64,000 nt of DNA from JAHEFU01 sp020440645 (GTDB taxonomy: Bacteria > 4484-113 > JAFGCY01): the NCBI GenBank assembly GCA_020440645.1, contig JAGRNR010000004.1:56998-120997 (forward strand), read 5' to 3'. Made by a program: the position numbers and the translations under genes. The notes beneath the pieces are model-generated. The model made no database searches, was not told the DNA's origin, and saw only the letters and a list, made by a program, of their open reading frames with translations. Shown in pieces: positions 21,653 to 30,390 of the stretch (positions are counted from its first letter, which is position 1; each line of letters starts with the position of its first letter).

Positions 21653-22711
21653 ATGAGAATTATGAACTACAAGATCCTTGCTACCCTGGCCCTTGGAGCC
21701 CTGCTCCTGGCCGGATCATGCAACAATGGCCCGGACCCGGCTGAGCAGATGGCACAGCAGTATTCAGGCCGCAGCCAGTCCAGCCCGCCTGCCGATGCCG
21801 GTTCCGAGGCGTCCGCCGCACCTGAGGGTGAGGCCGCCGTGGCCGGTGCCGAGGATGGCGCTGAAGCGAATCCCTGCGAGGGTGCCGAAGCGGAGGCCAA
21901 CCCCTGTGGTGAGGCCGCTGCCGAGAACCCGTGTGGCGAAGCTGCGGAGGAGAACCCCTGCGCCGCTGAGGAAGCCGCGGAGAACCCCTGTGCTGAAGCA
22001 GCCGAGGAAAACCCCTGCGCTGCCGATGAAGCTGCCGAAGAGAATCCCTGCGCTGCTGAGGAAGCCGCCGAGGAGAACCCTTGCGCTGCCGATGAGGCTG
22101 CGGAGGAGAACCCCTGTGCTGAGGCTGCCGCCGACGAGGAGGGCATGGACAAGTCCGCCCCGATCGAGGAGGAAGCCGTAGAGGAGACAGAGGAGCTCGA
22201 CCCCGTCGATGCCTTCATGGAGCTCGACCCGCGCGACATCCTGCGTGCCAAGCAGAAGGACCTCGAAGGCCGCCTGACCTCTCCCTGGGATGACGAGAAC
22301 CCGGATGAATTCATCCCCGAGACCGGCCGTGTTGATCCGCTGACCTTCGTTGACAGCGCGATCCCGGACCAGCTCAAGCCTCCCAGGAGCGGCAGCACAG
22401 ATGAAAACGAGATCCTTGTGTATCTCGCCACCCTGCAGGCCACCCGCACGGTGGAGCAGGTCGCTGCGGCACTGCAGTGCCACAGCGTGATCCAGATCGG
22501 AGTGGTTTCCACTGCCTACTTCAGCCTTGGCCTGGCCGAGGACGCTCCGCGCTTCTCCATGCAGGAAGGCGGTTCCCGTGGCATCAACGGTGCCCAGGTG
22601 AGCTGCAGTGAGGTTACCGACTCTCGTGTGACCGTCACCATCTCGGTGCCGATCCCGGGCAACGTTATCAGCCGTACCAAGATCTACATCCCCCGTTCCG
22701 TCGGCGGATAG
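21653..22711 (+). CDS. Lipoprotein with nine NPC repeats in the PilP position
   Basis: 352 aa. Signal peptide II with lipobox LLLAGSC (Cys about residue 23). Residues about 73-155 hold nine NPC tripeptides spaced every 8-13 residues in a Glu/Ala background (types EENPCAADEAA and EENPCAAEEAA). An acidic linker follows (EETEELDPVDAF), then a 150-residue C-terminal domain (VDPLTFVDSAIPDQLKPP..., SRTKIYIPRSVGG). Gene order (pilQ, MN, O, this) and a lipidated, single-domain layout suggest the PilP role of joining PilN/O to the secretin. I see no firm PilP motif. Nine closely spaced cysteines outside the cytoplasm could bind metal or form disulfides; this is inference. A terminator-like hairpin follows. 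Confidence 0.72.
   Translation: MRIMNYKILATLALGALLLAGSCNNGPDPAEQMAQQYSGRSQSSPPADAGSEASAAPEGEAAVAGAEDGAEANPCEGAEAEANPCGEAAAENPCGEAAEENPCAAEEAAENPCAEAAEENPCAADEAAEENPCAAEEAAEENPCAADEAAEENPCAEAAADEEGMDKSAPIEEEAVEETEELDPVDAFMELDPRDILRAKQKDLEGRLTSPWDDENPDEFIPETGRVDPLTFVDSAIPDQLKPPRSGSTDENEILVYLATLQATRTVEQVAAALQCHSVIQIGVVSTAYFSLGLAEDAPRFSMQEGGSRGINGAQVSCSEVTDSRVTVTISVPIPGNVISRTKIYIPRSVGG
21869..22117 (+). repeat. NPC-repeat coding tract
   Basis: Nine AAY-CCN-TGY (Asn-Pro-Cys) triplets lie between 21869 and 22117, separated by Glu/Ala codons. The last five units are near-identical at DNA level (GAGGAGAACCCCTG and variants), which suggests recent expansion by slippage or unequal recombination. Confidence 0.85.
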
Positions 22712-22735
22712 ATCCAACAGTTCAGATCAACATTG

Positions 22736-22765
22736 AAGCGGAGGGCATTGCCCTCCGCTTTATGC
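22736..22765 (+). terminator. Hairpin terminator after pilus operon
   Basis: AAGCGGAGGGC (22736-22746) and GCCCTCCGCTT (22750-22760) form an 11-bp perfect stem with a 3-base loop. The tail is short (CTTTATGCT). It closes the pilQ operon 24 bases after the last stop and directly precedes the promoter-like TATATATA of nuoN. Confidence 0.75.
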
Positions 22766-22781
22766 TATATATAGAGTCCGC

Positions 22782-24410
22782 ATGGATCCCGTCTCATCCC
22801 AGCTGCTGGAAATGCTCTACGTCATCTGGGGCCGCATTTCCTACCTTGCGGGCGTACCCGTGCAGCAGTTCGGCGAATGGGCCTGGCGGCACACTTCCTA
22901 CTACCTGCTCTCCCCTGAAATCTCACTGCTTGTCGGACTGGGCATCATCTGCCTGATTGAGATCTTCAGCAAGCGTGACAACTTCCTTGTTGTCTGCTGG
23001 GTCGCCATCATATCGCTGCTTGGCAACCTGATGATGACGATCCACATGATGTACTACACCAGCCGCTACTTCGGCTACGGCCTCGGTACCTGGTGGGGCG
23101 GGCTGGAAACGATCGACCCCTACGCCCTGATGTTCAAGCAGCTGATGGACTGGGGCGACATCATGATCATCCTCGCGCTGATCGGCTACAAGCCGCTGAA
23201 GAAGTACCGCGTGGAGTTCATCATCCTGATGCTGGCCGGTACGATCGCCTATGACCTGATGGTCGGTTCCTCCGACCTGCTGGCGGTCTACGTGATGACC
23301 GAATTCGGTGGGATCACCGGCTACATCATGGCGGCCTTCCACAAGAAGAACCTGCGCAGCCTGGAAGCCGGCCTGAAGTACTTCATCACGGGAGCAGCCG
23401 CCAGCGGCGCGCTGCTGTTCGCGATGAGCATCCTCTACGGTGCCACCAACGAGACGAACCTCTACTACATCCAGGACTACCTGCGCGATCCGAAATTTGC
23501 CTACATGCCGATGGTGATCTTCTCCATCGTGCTGCTGCTGGTTGCCATCGGCTACAAGCTGGGCATCGCGCCCTTCCACCTCTGGGTGGCGGATGTCTAT
23601 GAAGGCGCGCCGACCCCGGTGACGGCCTTCATCTCCGTCTTCCCGAAGACCGCCGGCTATGCGGTGCTGATGCGCCTGCTGTTCATCGCCTTCATTTCCC
23701 TGAAGCAGATCTGGATACCGATCCTGACGGTGATGTCGATTGCCTCGATGGTGATCGGCAACGTGATGGCGCTGAAACAGACAAGCTTCAAGCGCATGAT
23801 GGCCTATTCCGGCATCAGCCACATGGGCTACATCATGATCGGTGTGATCGCGGCGGCGCATGCCACCTCGGAAATGGAGCAGACAGAGGGCTTCTTCTCG
23901 GCACTGTATTACGTGCTGGTCTACTTCTTCATGAACCTCGGGATCTTCGTCGCCGCGATGGCAGTGGAAAGTGCCGGTGGCACGGACCACATGGACAGCT
24001 ACAACGGGCTCGTACGGCGCAACCCAATGCTGACGCTGATCTTCAGCGTGATCATCATCGCGCTCGTCGGCCTGCCGCCGACCGTCGGCTTCTGGGCCAA
24101 GTTCTTCGTGTTCAAGAGCATGCTGCTCTACGCGCCCGGCAATGCGATGATCACTGCGCTTGTAATCTTCGCCCTGCTGACAACGGCAATGAGCGCGTTC
24201 TACTACATGCGGCTGCTGTACCGCATGTGGGTGCTGCCGCCGGCTCTGGAGCAGAACCGTAAGTTCGAGCCGATCCTGTTCACCAGGCTTGCGATCCTCG
24301 TGCCCGCGCTGTTCATCCTGCTCCTGGGCGTGGTGTTCGTCAATGTGCCGTTTGACTACGTGAAGGAAGCCTACTTCCTCGTCTACTGGCAGAAGGATTA
24401 CCAGATCTGA
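22782..24410 (+). CDS. nuoN: NADH-quinone oxidoreductase subunit N (proton channel)
   Basis: 542 aa, polytopic (about 14 membrane segments). Characteristic antiporter-like motifs are present: KLGIAPFHLWVADVYEGAPTPVTAFISVFPK and KRMMAYSGISHMGYIM, carrying the conserved Lys and His of complex I subunit N. NuoN is one of the three proton-pumping membrane subunits of complex I. It is normally the last gene of a 13-14 gene nuo operon, but no other nuo gene is in this window. ATG 22782 has no Shine-Dalgarno sequence and follows TATATATAG by a few bases, so the mRNA is probably leaderless. The next gene overlaps its stop (TGATG), so the two are translationally coupled. Confidence 0.93.
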   Translation: MDPVSSQLLEMLYVIWGRISYLAGVPVQQFGEWAWRHTSYYLLSPEISLLVGLGIICLIEIFSKRDNFLVVCWVAIISLLGNLMMTIHMMYYTSRYFGYGLGTWWGGLETIDPYALMFKQLMDWGDIMIILALIGYKPLKKYRVEFIILMLAGTIAYDLMVGSSDLLAVYVMTEFGGITGYIMAAFHKKNLRSLEAGLKYFITGAAASGALLFAMSILYGATNETNLYYIQDYLRDPKFAYMPMVIFSIVLLLVAIGYKLGIAPFHLWVADVYEGAPTPVTAFISVFPKTAGYAVLMRLLFIAFISLKQIWIPILTVMSIASMVIGNVMALKQTSFKRMMAYSGISHMGYIMIGVIAAAHATSEMEQTEGFFSALYYVLVYFFMNLGIFVAAMAVESAGGTDHMDSYNGLVRRNPMLTLIFSVIIIALVGLPPTVGFWAKFFVFKSMLLYAPGNAMITALVIFALLTTAMSAFYYMRLLYRMWVLPPALEQNRKFEPILFTRLAILVPALFILLLGVVFVNVPFDYVKEAYFLVYWQKDYQI

Positions 24411-26323
24411 TGGATGGCAGCGGCACTGGCAATGGATCGGGACGCGTTGACATCGCCGTCTCGCTCGGGCTGATCGCAATCGCCGTGCTGCCACTGCTGG
24501 CCGGCGGCTTCAGCGGCTGGGGCTACCTGGTGGCACACCTGCTGCTACCCTTGGCAGCCGCGCTCTGCCTGCTATTGCGCCCGCGGGATGAAAAGCCCAA
24601 CTGGCTGCTGCCGGCCCTGCTGGCGACATGCATCCTGCTGGTGTTCCTGCCTTCGGTATACCAGGGCCAGGTGCTTTCGCTCTACCTGCTGGCCTTCCCC
24701 TGCGGCTGGATCATCGCCGACACGGCCCTGCGCCATTCAGCGCAGCGGGGCAGCTGGCTGCTGCCTGCGATGTGCGGTTCCACTTTGCTAACCGCGCTGC
24801 TTGGACTGGTTGAGTGGATCAGCAGCGGGCGAACGGACCACCAGGTGGCTTCCGTGTTCGGCCTGCACAACCCGTATGCCGGTTTCCTGCTGCTGGGCTG
24901 GCCGCTGGGCCTGCTGCTGGCCAGCCGTGCATCCACAAGGGGGATGCAGCTGTTTGGCCTGATTGCCAGCTCCATTAACCTGCTGGTGCTGGTGCTGACA
25001 TATTCACGTGCTGCATGGCTGTGCCTGCTGCTGCAACTCGTGTTCATCGCAGCTGGAATGCTGCTCGGGGGACGCAGGGGCTATGGCCGGGCTCTCGGCA
25101 TCGGGGCTGGCGCGCTTGTTGTGATGTTCCTCGGCCTGCTGGCCATCCCGCCGGTGCGCAGCGTGCTGTCCCGCGTCACCGACTTCGCCGGCTATTCCTT
25201 CCAGGGCCGCCTGCGCTTCTGGGACAGCGCCTGGCAGATGTTCGCTGAGCATCCGCTCAAGGGTGTCGGACTCGGCAACTTCGCCTATGTCTATCCGCAG
25301 TACCAGAAGGACTACATCTACTACAGCGTGGACCCGCACAGCTGGCCGCTGCAGCTCAGTGCTGAGCTGGGCGTCGCCGGTCTGCTGCTGGCGCTTGCAT
25401 TGATCATCGGATTCATCTGGTGGGCCCTGCGCGTGCTGCGCTGTGGCCAGCCGCTGCCCTGGTGCCTGGCAATTGTCGCGGCAGTCGGAGGAAGCCTGGC
25501 GCATGCTGCCGTGGACTTCGACTACACCTTCAGCGCCACGAACGTGTTCCTCGGTGCCCTGCTCGCGATCGGCAGCCATGCCGCAATGGCAGCTCGCCCG
25601 TCCAGTGATGAGGCAAAGGCAGGCATGAAGCTCGACCCGCTGGGCCTGGCATGTGCAGTGCTGGTGCTGCTGAGCCTTGTCAAGGCTCCATCCCTGACCT
25701 TCGAGCGATTCATCCTCGACCAGATGCGCGGCATGCAGGTCAGCAATGTTGAGCAGGCCCGCGTGAAGTTCGACCTGCTTAACATGGCGATCCGCTACAA
25801 CCCGCGCAACCACATGACACGCTACCAGCGCGCCTCGCTGCGCGTGAACGCCGTGCCGGACCCGCAGCAGCTGCCTCCGGCGGAGCTGGAAGCGGCCCGA
25901 GAGGACCTCGATGCAGCGCTGGCCTGCAACCCACTGGCCGCGAATGCGATGTTCCTGCGCGGCACGCTGAATCCCGCGCGCCCGGCAGCCAGCCGCGAAG
26001 TCGAGCAGGCGATTGAAATCGACCCATATAACTACCCCGACCACTACTACGGCTGGGCCGTGCTGGCGGATGACCCGGCGGAGCAGCTGCGCAGGCTTGA
26101 GCTGGGCCTCGAGCGCATCCCGATCACGGAACCGATCACCCCGAGCCATGTGCGGCCGACCTTCTACCCGCTCAACGGGATGTTTGCGCAGTGGTACGAA
26201 CGCATGACGGAACTGACGGATGACCCGGAGCTGAAGCGGGAGTACCGCAGCCGGGCGGCCGCCTTCCGCACGTATTTCCAGAACAACCAGTTTGCCCCTA
26301 AGGACCTTGATCCAAATGTCTAG
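24410..26323 (+). CDS. O-antigen ligase / polymerase-like membrane protein with TPR tail
   Basis: 637 aa. About ten to twelve membrane segments fill the first 440 residues. The Wzy_C-type signature is present: RLRFWDSAWQMFAEHPLKGVGLGNF followed by HSWPLQLSAELGVAGLL, with the His and Arg used by O-antigen ligases and polymerases. The C-terminal 190 residues look like TPR repeats (ARVKFDLLNMAIRYNPRNHMTRYQRASL, AREDLDAALACNPLAANAMFLRG, VEQAIEIDPYNYPDHYYG). Such proteins join or polymerise glycans on the periplasmic face, or glycosylate pilins (PglL/PilO-type oligosaccharyltransferases share the fold). With so many pilin-like genes nearby, pilin glycosylation is a possible role. Start ATG overlaps the nuoN stop by one base. 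Confidence 0.82.
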   Translation: MDGSGTGNGSGRVDIAVSLGLIAIAVLPLLAGGFSGWGYLVAHLLLPLAAALCLLLRPRDEKPNWLLPALLATCILLVFLPSVYQGQVLSLYLLAFPCGWIIADTALRHSAQRGSWLLPAMCGSTLLTALLGLVEWISSGRTDHQVASVFGLHNPYAGFLLLGWPLGLLLASRASTRGMQLFGLIASSINLLVLVLTYSRAAWLCLLLQLVFIAAGMLLGGRRGYGRALGIGAGALVVMFLGLLAIPPVRSVLSRVTDFAGYSFQGRLRFWDSAWQMFAEHPLKGVGLGNFAYVYPQYQKDYIYYSVDPHSWPLQLSAELGVAGLLLALALIIGFIWWALRVLRCGQPLPWCLAIVAAVGGSLAHAAVDFDYTFSATNVFLGALLAIGSHAAMAARPSSDEAKAGMKLDPLGLACAVLVLLSLVKAPSLTFERFILDQMRGMQVSNVEQARVKFDLLNMAIRYNPRNHMTRYQRASLRVNAVPDPQQLPPAELEAAREDLDAALACNPLAANAMFLRGTLNPARPAASREVEQAIEIDPYNYPDHYYGWAVLADDPAEQLRRLELGLERIPITEPITPSHVRPTFYPLNGMFAQWYERMTELTDDPELKREYRSRAAAFRTYFQNNQFAPKDLDPNV

Positions 26324-27815
26324 GCCGACCGCTGCATTGCTCCATGCGCAACACCCGGCAGGTCCCGGGCGTCTGAATAGTATGGCGACTGGCCTCATCA
26401 GAACCTTGCTTGCTATTACGTCGGGCCTGTTTCTGGCAGGCAATGCGCTGGCGCAGGATTCCGACATGCCGCAGCTGCCGCTGCCACAGGAGAGCATCGC
26501 CTCCGAACAGCCCAGCCCGAGTGCACATCTCTTCCTGCGCGAGCTGTCCAAGCGCCAGCAGGAGTGGAATGAATCGAAGGGACGCTACACGATGCTTGCA
26601 AACCTGTTCCCGGCCGTGCTGGAGCAGGAGGGCGTGGTCTACAACATGGAAGCCAACGGCGAATGGCTGCTGCAAAACGGCCTGCTGGTGTTCCAGGTGC
26701 TGGATGACTACCGCCGCGAATACGATGTGCTGGCCTGGGAGCAGGACCGCGTCTGGAGCGTGAATTCCAGTGGTGAGATCGGCAGCCGCAGCCGGCTGGA
26801 AATGGATGAGATCGCTCGCGAGATCCTCGACATAATCAACACAAGTGAGGACTCGGCCTATTCGCAGGCCCGGACCTACCTATCGCTGGCCGAGCTGACC
26901 CGCTACAACACCCTGCCGGCGGAGGAGTTCCGCCCGATCTACACTAGCCTCGGCTACCAGGTGGCCCGCCCGGCGCAGGGCGTGCTGCTACTGCACCGGG
27001 CCGGCAAGGAGTCCAGTGCCCAGCGCAATATGTGGTACGGCGCGGTGGCCTTCGGCGGCAGCTGCGCCTGGGTGCAGGAATCCGGCGGGCGGATGCGGAT
27101 CATGCCCTACATGAATTCCAGCACAGAAGGTGTGGAATCCATCGTGGAGCATACATTGGCTGCCCTGGTGGCGGCCCAGACCCGTTACAAGGGTGCTTAC
27201 CAGCATTACGGAGAGCTGAAGGATTTAAGCGGACTGTACTTCGAGCGGCTGGATTTCAGCGGCCAGCTGCCCGCCACTTCATCAGGCATCGTACTCAGCT
27301 TCAAGCTGGACGACGACAAGCTGGGCTACAGTGCGATTGCGGAACTGGGCGGGGTGCGGCTGTATACCGACCAGGCGGGTGAGATCAATGCCTTCAGCCC
27401 TGAGGTTGAAGGCGGAGAGAACTACCTGCCGCTGCCCGGCCCGAAGGCAATGGAGGGCTTCATGCCCGACCAGGAAGGCCCGGTGGAGCCGGAGGAAGGG
27501 CTGGACAAGGCGCTGGCCAATGCCAGGCTCGAGCTGGTGGCCGCCGTGCTGAACCATGCGCATAACGCCCAGGAGGCGCACCTGATCCGCCACGGGAACT
27601 ACGCTAGCCTGCGCCAGCTCAAGGAGGACGGCCTGCTGGAGCTTGATGAGCTGGAATCCGATAACAAGGGTACGAAGGACGGCGTTCAGCTCAGTCTCAA
27701 AATGGCAGAGGATTCTGAGACATATGAATTCACCGGCCAGGCCGGGGACGTGATCCGCACGATTGACCAGGCCGGGGAACTGCGCGAGGCCCTGAAAGAG
27801 GCGGATCAGGGCTGA
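26316..27815 (+). CDS. Exported protein with repeated pilin-like ectodomain motifs
   Basis: 499 aa from ATG 26316, which overlaps the previous stop by 8 bases and has AAGGA 11 bases upstream. An in-frame ATG at 26382 would start exactly at a standard signal peptide (LIRTLLAITSGLFLAGNALA), so that start is also possible. Three stretches repeat a pattern of 'helix - Y/H..G.Y..L.EL - short beta': near KRQQEWNESKGRYTMLANLF, near AQTRYKGAYQHYGELKDL and near AHLIRHGNYASLRQLKEDGLLE. The same pattern occurs in the pilin-like proteins at 29077 and 29581 and in major pseudopilin C-terminal parts. There is no class III prepilin leader, so it is not itself processed as a pilin. Function unknown. Confidence 0.65.
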   Translation: MSRPTAALLHAQHPAGPGRLNSMATGLIRTLLAITSGLFLAGNALAQDSDMPQLPLPQESIASEQPSPSAHLFLRELSKRQQEWNESKGRYTMLANLFPAVLEQEGVVYNMEANGEWLLQNGLLVFQVLDDYRREYDVLAWEQDRVWSVNSSGEIGSRSRLEMDEIAREILDIINTSEDSAYSQARTYLSLAELTRYNTLPAEEFRPIYTSLGYQVARPAQGVLLLHRAGKESSAQRNMWYGAVAFGGSCAWVQESGGRMRIMPYMNSSTEGVESIVEHTLAALVAAQTRYKGAYQHYGELKDLSGLYFERLDFSGQLPATSSGIVLSFKLDDDKLGYSAIAELGGVRLYTDQAGEINAFSPEVEGGENYLPLPGPKAMEGFMPDQEGPVEPEEGLDKALANARLELVAAVLNHAHNAQEAHLIRHGNYASLRQLKEDGLLELDELESDNKGTKDGVQLSLKMAEDSETYEFTGQAGDVIRTIDQAGELREALKEADQG

Positions 27816-28004
27816 ATGCCGCAAAATAACGGATCAATCCGGCAAATCCTGTAACCGCAGCCGGGGAAGGGCGTCTTTATTGGCACGGGGCACACCACTT
27901 CTGGGTATGCCTCAAATGAGTCCCATGTTTATGGAATCTACGGAACGGTGTAATATATCTTGGTTGCAGCGACGTACATTCAGTTTCGCCAGCGAGGGGT
28001 TGCG

Positions 28005-29069
28005 ATGAGATACACAAAGCAGGGCTTTACACTCGTGGAGCTGCTGGTTGTTATCGGCATCGTCTCCGTGCTTGTGATCATCCTCGCCCCTACCGTACGG
28101 CAGGCTTCGCTTACCGCGAAGGAGAATGCCGTGCGCGGGAACTGCGCGAATATTGAAGTCGCCCTTGCCAGCTATGCCCAGAACCACGAGGGGAACTACC
28201 CCGGTGTCGCGATCGACATCATGGCCCCCTGGGAATGGCATGCACTGGGTGACGGCGAGCTGTATGCCCAGGGCGCGCTGGACTATCCCGCACAGTGGGA
28301 CGTGGCCAACGGCATCCTCGGCGGCTACGGCCACCGCAACAACTCCGCGGTGCCGGTGCATGAGCAGATTGCAAACGCCCGCGCCACCCAGCTGGTGGCC
28401 GGCAATGTGGATTACGAGCGCTACTTCGACTCCCTGATCGTGGACGATGCCCTTTCCGAGTACCCCGTCAATGTGTTCAGCGGAGCGGCAGGCGTCGGCA
28501 CCCGCCGGATGCAGAATGTGTTCGGCTTCACCACTTCGCCTGATGTGATTGACCTTGAGGATGTCGCATCCCTCAACGCTGAACTGAATCCCTTCCTGCT
28601 GGCCTCCTTCGAGGGTGACAGCAATGGTGCCAGTGGCACCATCAATGTCGGCCCGGATAGTATCACCGGCGCACTGACCCTGCGCCATGACAGCGAGGCC
28701 CTGCCGCTCGGTGCGATCACCCCGGCGGTGTTCAGCCAGAACTGCAAGTGGGGCGTGGATGACGGCGACTACTTCAGCCCCGGCGACTTCGCCTACATCC
28801 CGATCGTCACCGCTTCCGCCTATCCTGATGTGGACAACCTGGTCACCCTGCGCAATGAGTTCTACCAGTGGGGCACCAATGTGACGGGCTACATGATCTT
28901 CGGCTTCGGCAGCCAGGAGAGCGCCCAGTCCGACCGCTACGCCACGGAGCGCACCGAGTTCATCCAGACCGGCATCCCGGACATGGGTGCGGCGGGCATC
29001 GACACCCGCTTCGAGCTCTACGTGCTGCAGCTCTTCGAGGGCGCTGTCTACTTCAACAAGACCTTCTGA
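28005..29069 (+). CDS. Large pseudopilin, paralogue of the one at 2012
   Basis: 354 aa. Leader MRYTKQG, then FTLVELLVVIGIVSVLVIILAP with Glu at +5. AGGGG about 6 bases before ATG 28005 decides the start. Blocks NIEVALASYAQNHEGNYPGVAID, EYPVNVF, YFSPGDFAYIPIVTAS and LYVLQLFEGAVYFNKTF are shared with the pseudopilin at 2012-3076, which has exactly the same length. So one pseudopilin type was duplicated and moved 25 kb away from the main locus. It sits beside two small pilin-like membrane proteins, perhaps as its own partners. A weak promoter (TTTATG, 17 bp, TAATAT at 27951) precedes it. Confidence 0.9.
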   Translation: MRYTKQGFTLVELLVVIGIVSVLVIILAPTVRQASLTAKENAVRGNCANIEVALASYAQNHEGNYPGVAIDIMAPWEWHALGDGELYAQGALDYPAQWDVANGILGGYGHRNNSAVPVHEQIANARATQLVAGNVDYERYFDSLIVDDALSEYPVNVFSGAAGVGTRRMQNVFGFTTSPDVIDLEDVASLNAELNPFLLASFEGDSNGASGTINVGPDSITGALTLRHDSEALPLGAITPAVFSQNCKWGVDDGDYFSPGDFAYIPIVTASAYPDVDNLVTLRNEFYQWGTNVTGYMIFGFGSQESAQSDRYATERTEFIQTGIPDMGAAGIDTRFELYVLQLFEGAVYFNKTF

Positions 29070-29076
29070 TCCGGCG

Positions 29077-29508
29077 ATGTCCGGCACAGTGATCGATCCC
29101 CGCACCGGTGAGGAACGCCGTGTTGTTCCCTACGGCCTGCGCGTGGGCATCCTGCTCGTCATCATGGCAGTGGCCGGCGGCCTGCTCTACGTGAAGGTGT
29201 TCAGCAGCGAGGGCTACACGACGCTGCGCGACACTGCCTACATGCACACAGCCTTCCTGAAGTACGCCGAGGAGGACTACTTCGAATCCCATGGCCGCTA
29301 TGGCACGCTTGAGGAGTTGAAGGACTTCGGGCTGGTCAGCTATCCAATAGTCGATGGCAAGGCGCAGGTGGAGGAGGGTATCAGCGCCGAGTGCGAACTG
29401 CCGATGGACCGGATGGACTACAGGATCACCGTGCGCTTCCTGCGCGGGAAATACAGCACGGATGCCGCTGACACGCGCCGCTTCCTGGATGTCGAGCGAC
29501 CCCGCTAG
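29077..29508 (+). CDS. Small membrane protein with pilin-like ectodomain
   Basis: 143 aa. A cytoplasmic N-terminus (MSGTVIDPRTGEERRV) precedes one membrane segment (about 23-41, LRVGILLVIMAVAGGLLYV). The outer part carries the pattern AEEDYFESHGRYGTLEELKDFGLV, as in type IV pilin and GspG-like ectodomains, followed by a beta-rich end. There is no G-FTLIE prepilin leader, so the anchor is an ordinary signal-anchor. It begins 7 bases after the pseudopilin stop and has no Shine-Dalgarno sequence, so translation is probably coupled. Possibly an accessory factor that caps or chaperones the pseudopilin; this is inference. Confidence 0.7.
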   Translation: MSGTVIDPRTGEERRVVPYGLRVGILLVIMAVAGGLLYVKVFSSEGYTTLRDTAYMHTAFLKYAEEDYFESHGRYGTLEELKDFGLVSYPIVDGKAQVEEGISAECELPMDRMDYRITVRFLRGKYSTDAADTRRFLDVERPR

Positions 29509-29580
29509 GACTGGCACAGGATGCACCGCCATGGCTGGCTGCTATGATTCCAGCAGCTAATCACGCTTCCAGGAAAACGG

Positions 29581-30021
29581 ATGGACAGGCAATACGCCGA
29601 ACTGAATTCAGAGTTGCCACCGATGAAAAAACCCCCGGGAACGGACCCGAAACTGCGCTTCTGCTGCATCCTGCCCGCCATCATCTTCATCGGCTACCTG
29701 GTCGTGATGACCACCATCAATGTCTCCGAAAGCTACGAAAGCCAGAACCGCGTGGGCATTGAGCTGCTTGGCGACATCCAGACCGCGGAACTGAGGCACC
29801 ACCGAACAGAGGGCAAGTACGCCACGCTCGAAGAGTTGCTTGAGAAGGACATGCTCAGCGGCGAGCTGGATGAGCAGGGCCGCTTGCCGGGCAAGATGGG
29901 GACAGTCGGAAGCGTCGTTGTGACGAAGGACGGGGAAAGCTTTGAGATCTCCGTGCTGACCGACCGCAAGCTTTTGTGGTGTGACGAGCGGGGTACGATC
30001 GAGGAAAGGGAGCATCCCTGA
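29581..30021 (+). CDS. Small membrane protein with pilin-like ectodomain
   Basis: 146 aa. One membrane segment lies at about residues 28-50 (RFCCILPAIIFIGYLVVMTTI). The ectodomain carries DIQTAELRHHRTEGKYATLEELLEKDML, the same helix-GxYxTLEEL pattern as the preceding gene, followed by short beta strands. It lacks a prepilin leader. CAGGAA lies 8 bases before the start, and TATGAT at 29543 could be its -10 element. It is probably a paralogue of the gene at 29077. Function unknown. Confidence 0.7.
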   Translation: MDRQYAELNSELPPMKKPPGTDPKLRFCCILPAIIFIGYLVVMTTINVSESYESQNRVGIELLGDIQTAELRHHRTEGKYATLEELLEKDMLSGELDEQGRLPGKMGTVGSVVVTKDGESFEISVLTDRKLLWCDERGTIEEREHP

Positions 30022-30054
30022 CTCAGTTACAATTGTTGCGAGGTAGTACCCCCC

Positions 30055-30390
30055 ATGAACATGAAGAAGATGCTGAAGGAGGCCCAGCGCCTCCAGGCAA
30101 AGATGCAGGAAGACATGGACCGCGCCAGCGAGCAGCTGGCCGCCGAGCATATCGAAGGCTCCAGCGGCGGTGGGCTGGTGAGCGTGGTGGTCAATGGCCA
30201 CAAGCAGCTCGTGAGCGTGAAGATCAAGAAGGAAGCGGTCGACCCCGAGGATGTCGAGACCCTCGAGGACCTGGTGTTTGCCGCCACTCAGAGTGCGCTC
30301 AGTGCTGCCGAGGCGCGCAACAATGAGGTGATGGAAGCCGTGCAGTCCGCCAGTATGCCGAGCGGCATGGGCGGCATGTTCGGGATGTGA
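30055..30390 (+). CDS. ybaB: YbaB/EbfC nucleoid-associated protein
   Basis: 111 aa, the usual family length. Typical blocks: KMLKEAQRLQAKMQEDMDRA, then GGGLVSVVVNGHKQLVSVKIKKEAVDPEDVETLEDLVFAA. The protein forms dimers that bind DNA and affect nucleoid structure. In most bacteria the order is dnaX-ybaB-recR; here the recR part is kept (stop/start TGATG overlap) but dnaX is absent upstream. TACAAT at 30028-30033 is a likely -10 element with a leader of about 15 bases containing GAGG. Confidence 0.95.
   Translation: MNMKKMLKEAQRLQAKMQEDMDRASEQLAAEHIEGSSGGGLVSVVVNGHKQLVSVKIKKEAVDPEDVETLEDLVFAATQSALSAAEARNNEVMEAVQSASMPSGMGGMFGM

Noticed and set aside
21869..22117. Regular short repeats suggestive of a CRISPR array
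   Set aside because: The repeats are in frame, coding (Asn-Pro-Cys in Glu/Ala context), unequal in spacing and without unique spacers. No CRISPR array was found in the window.
27934..27956. TTTATG-17-TAATAT as a strong promoter for the pseudopilin at 28005
   Set aside because: The -35 is poor, so it is only mentioned with the gene and not listed as a separate promoter.
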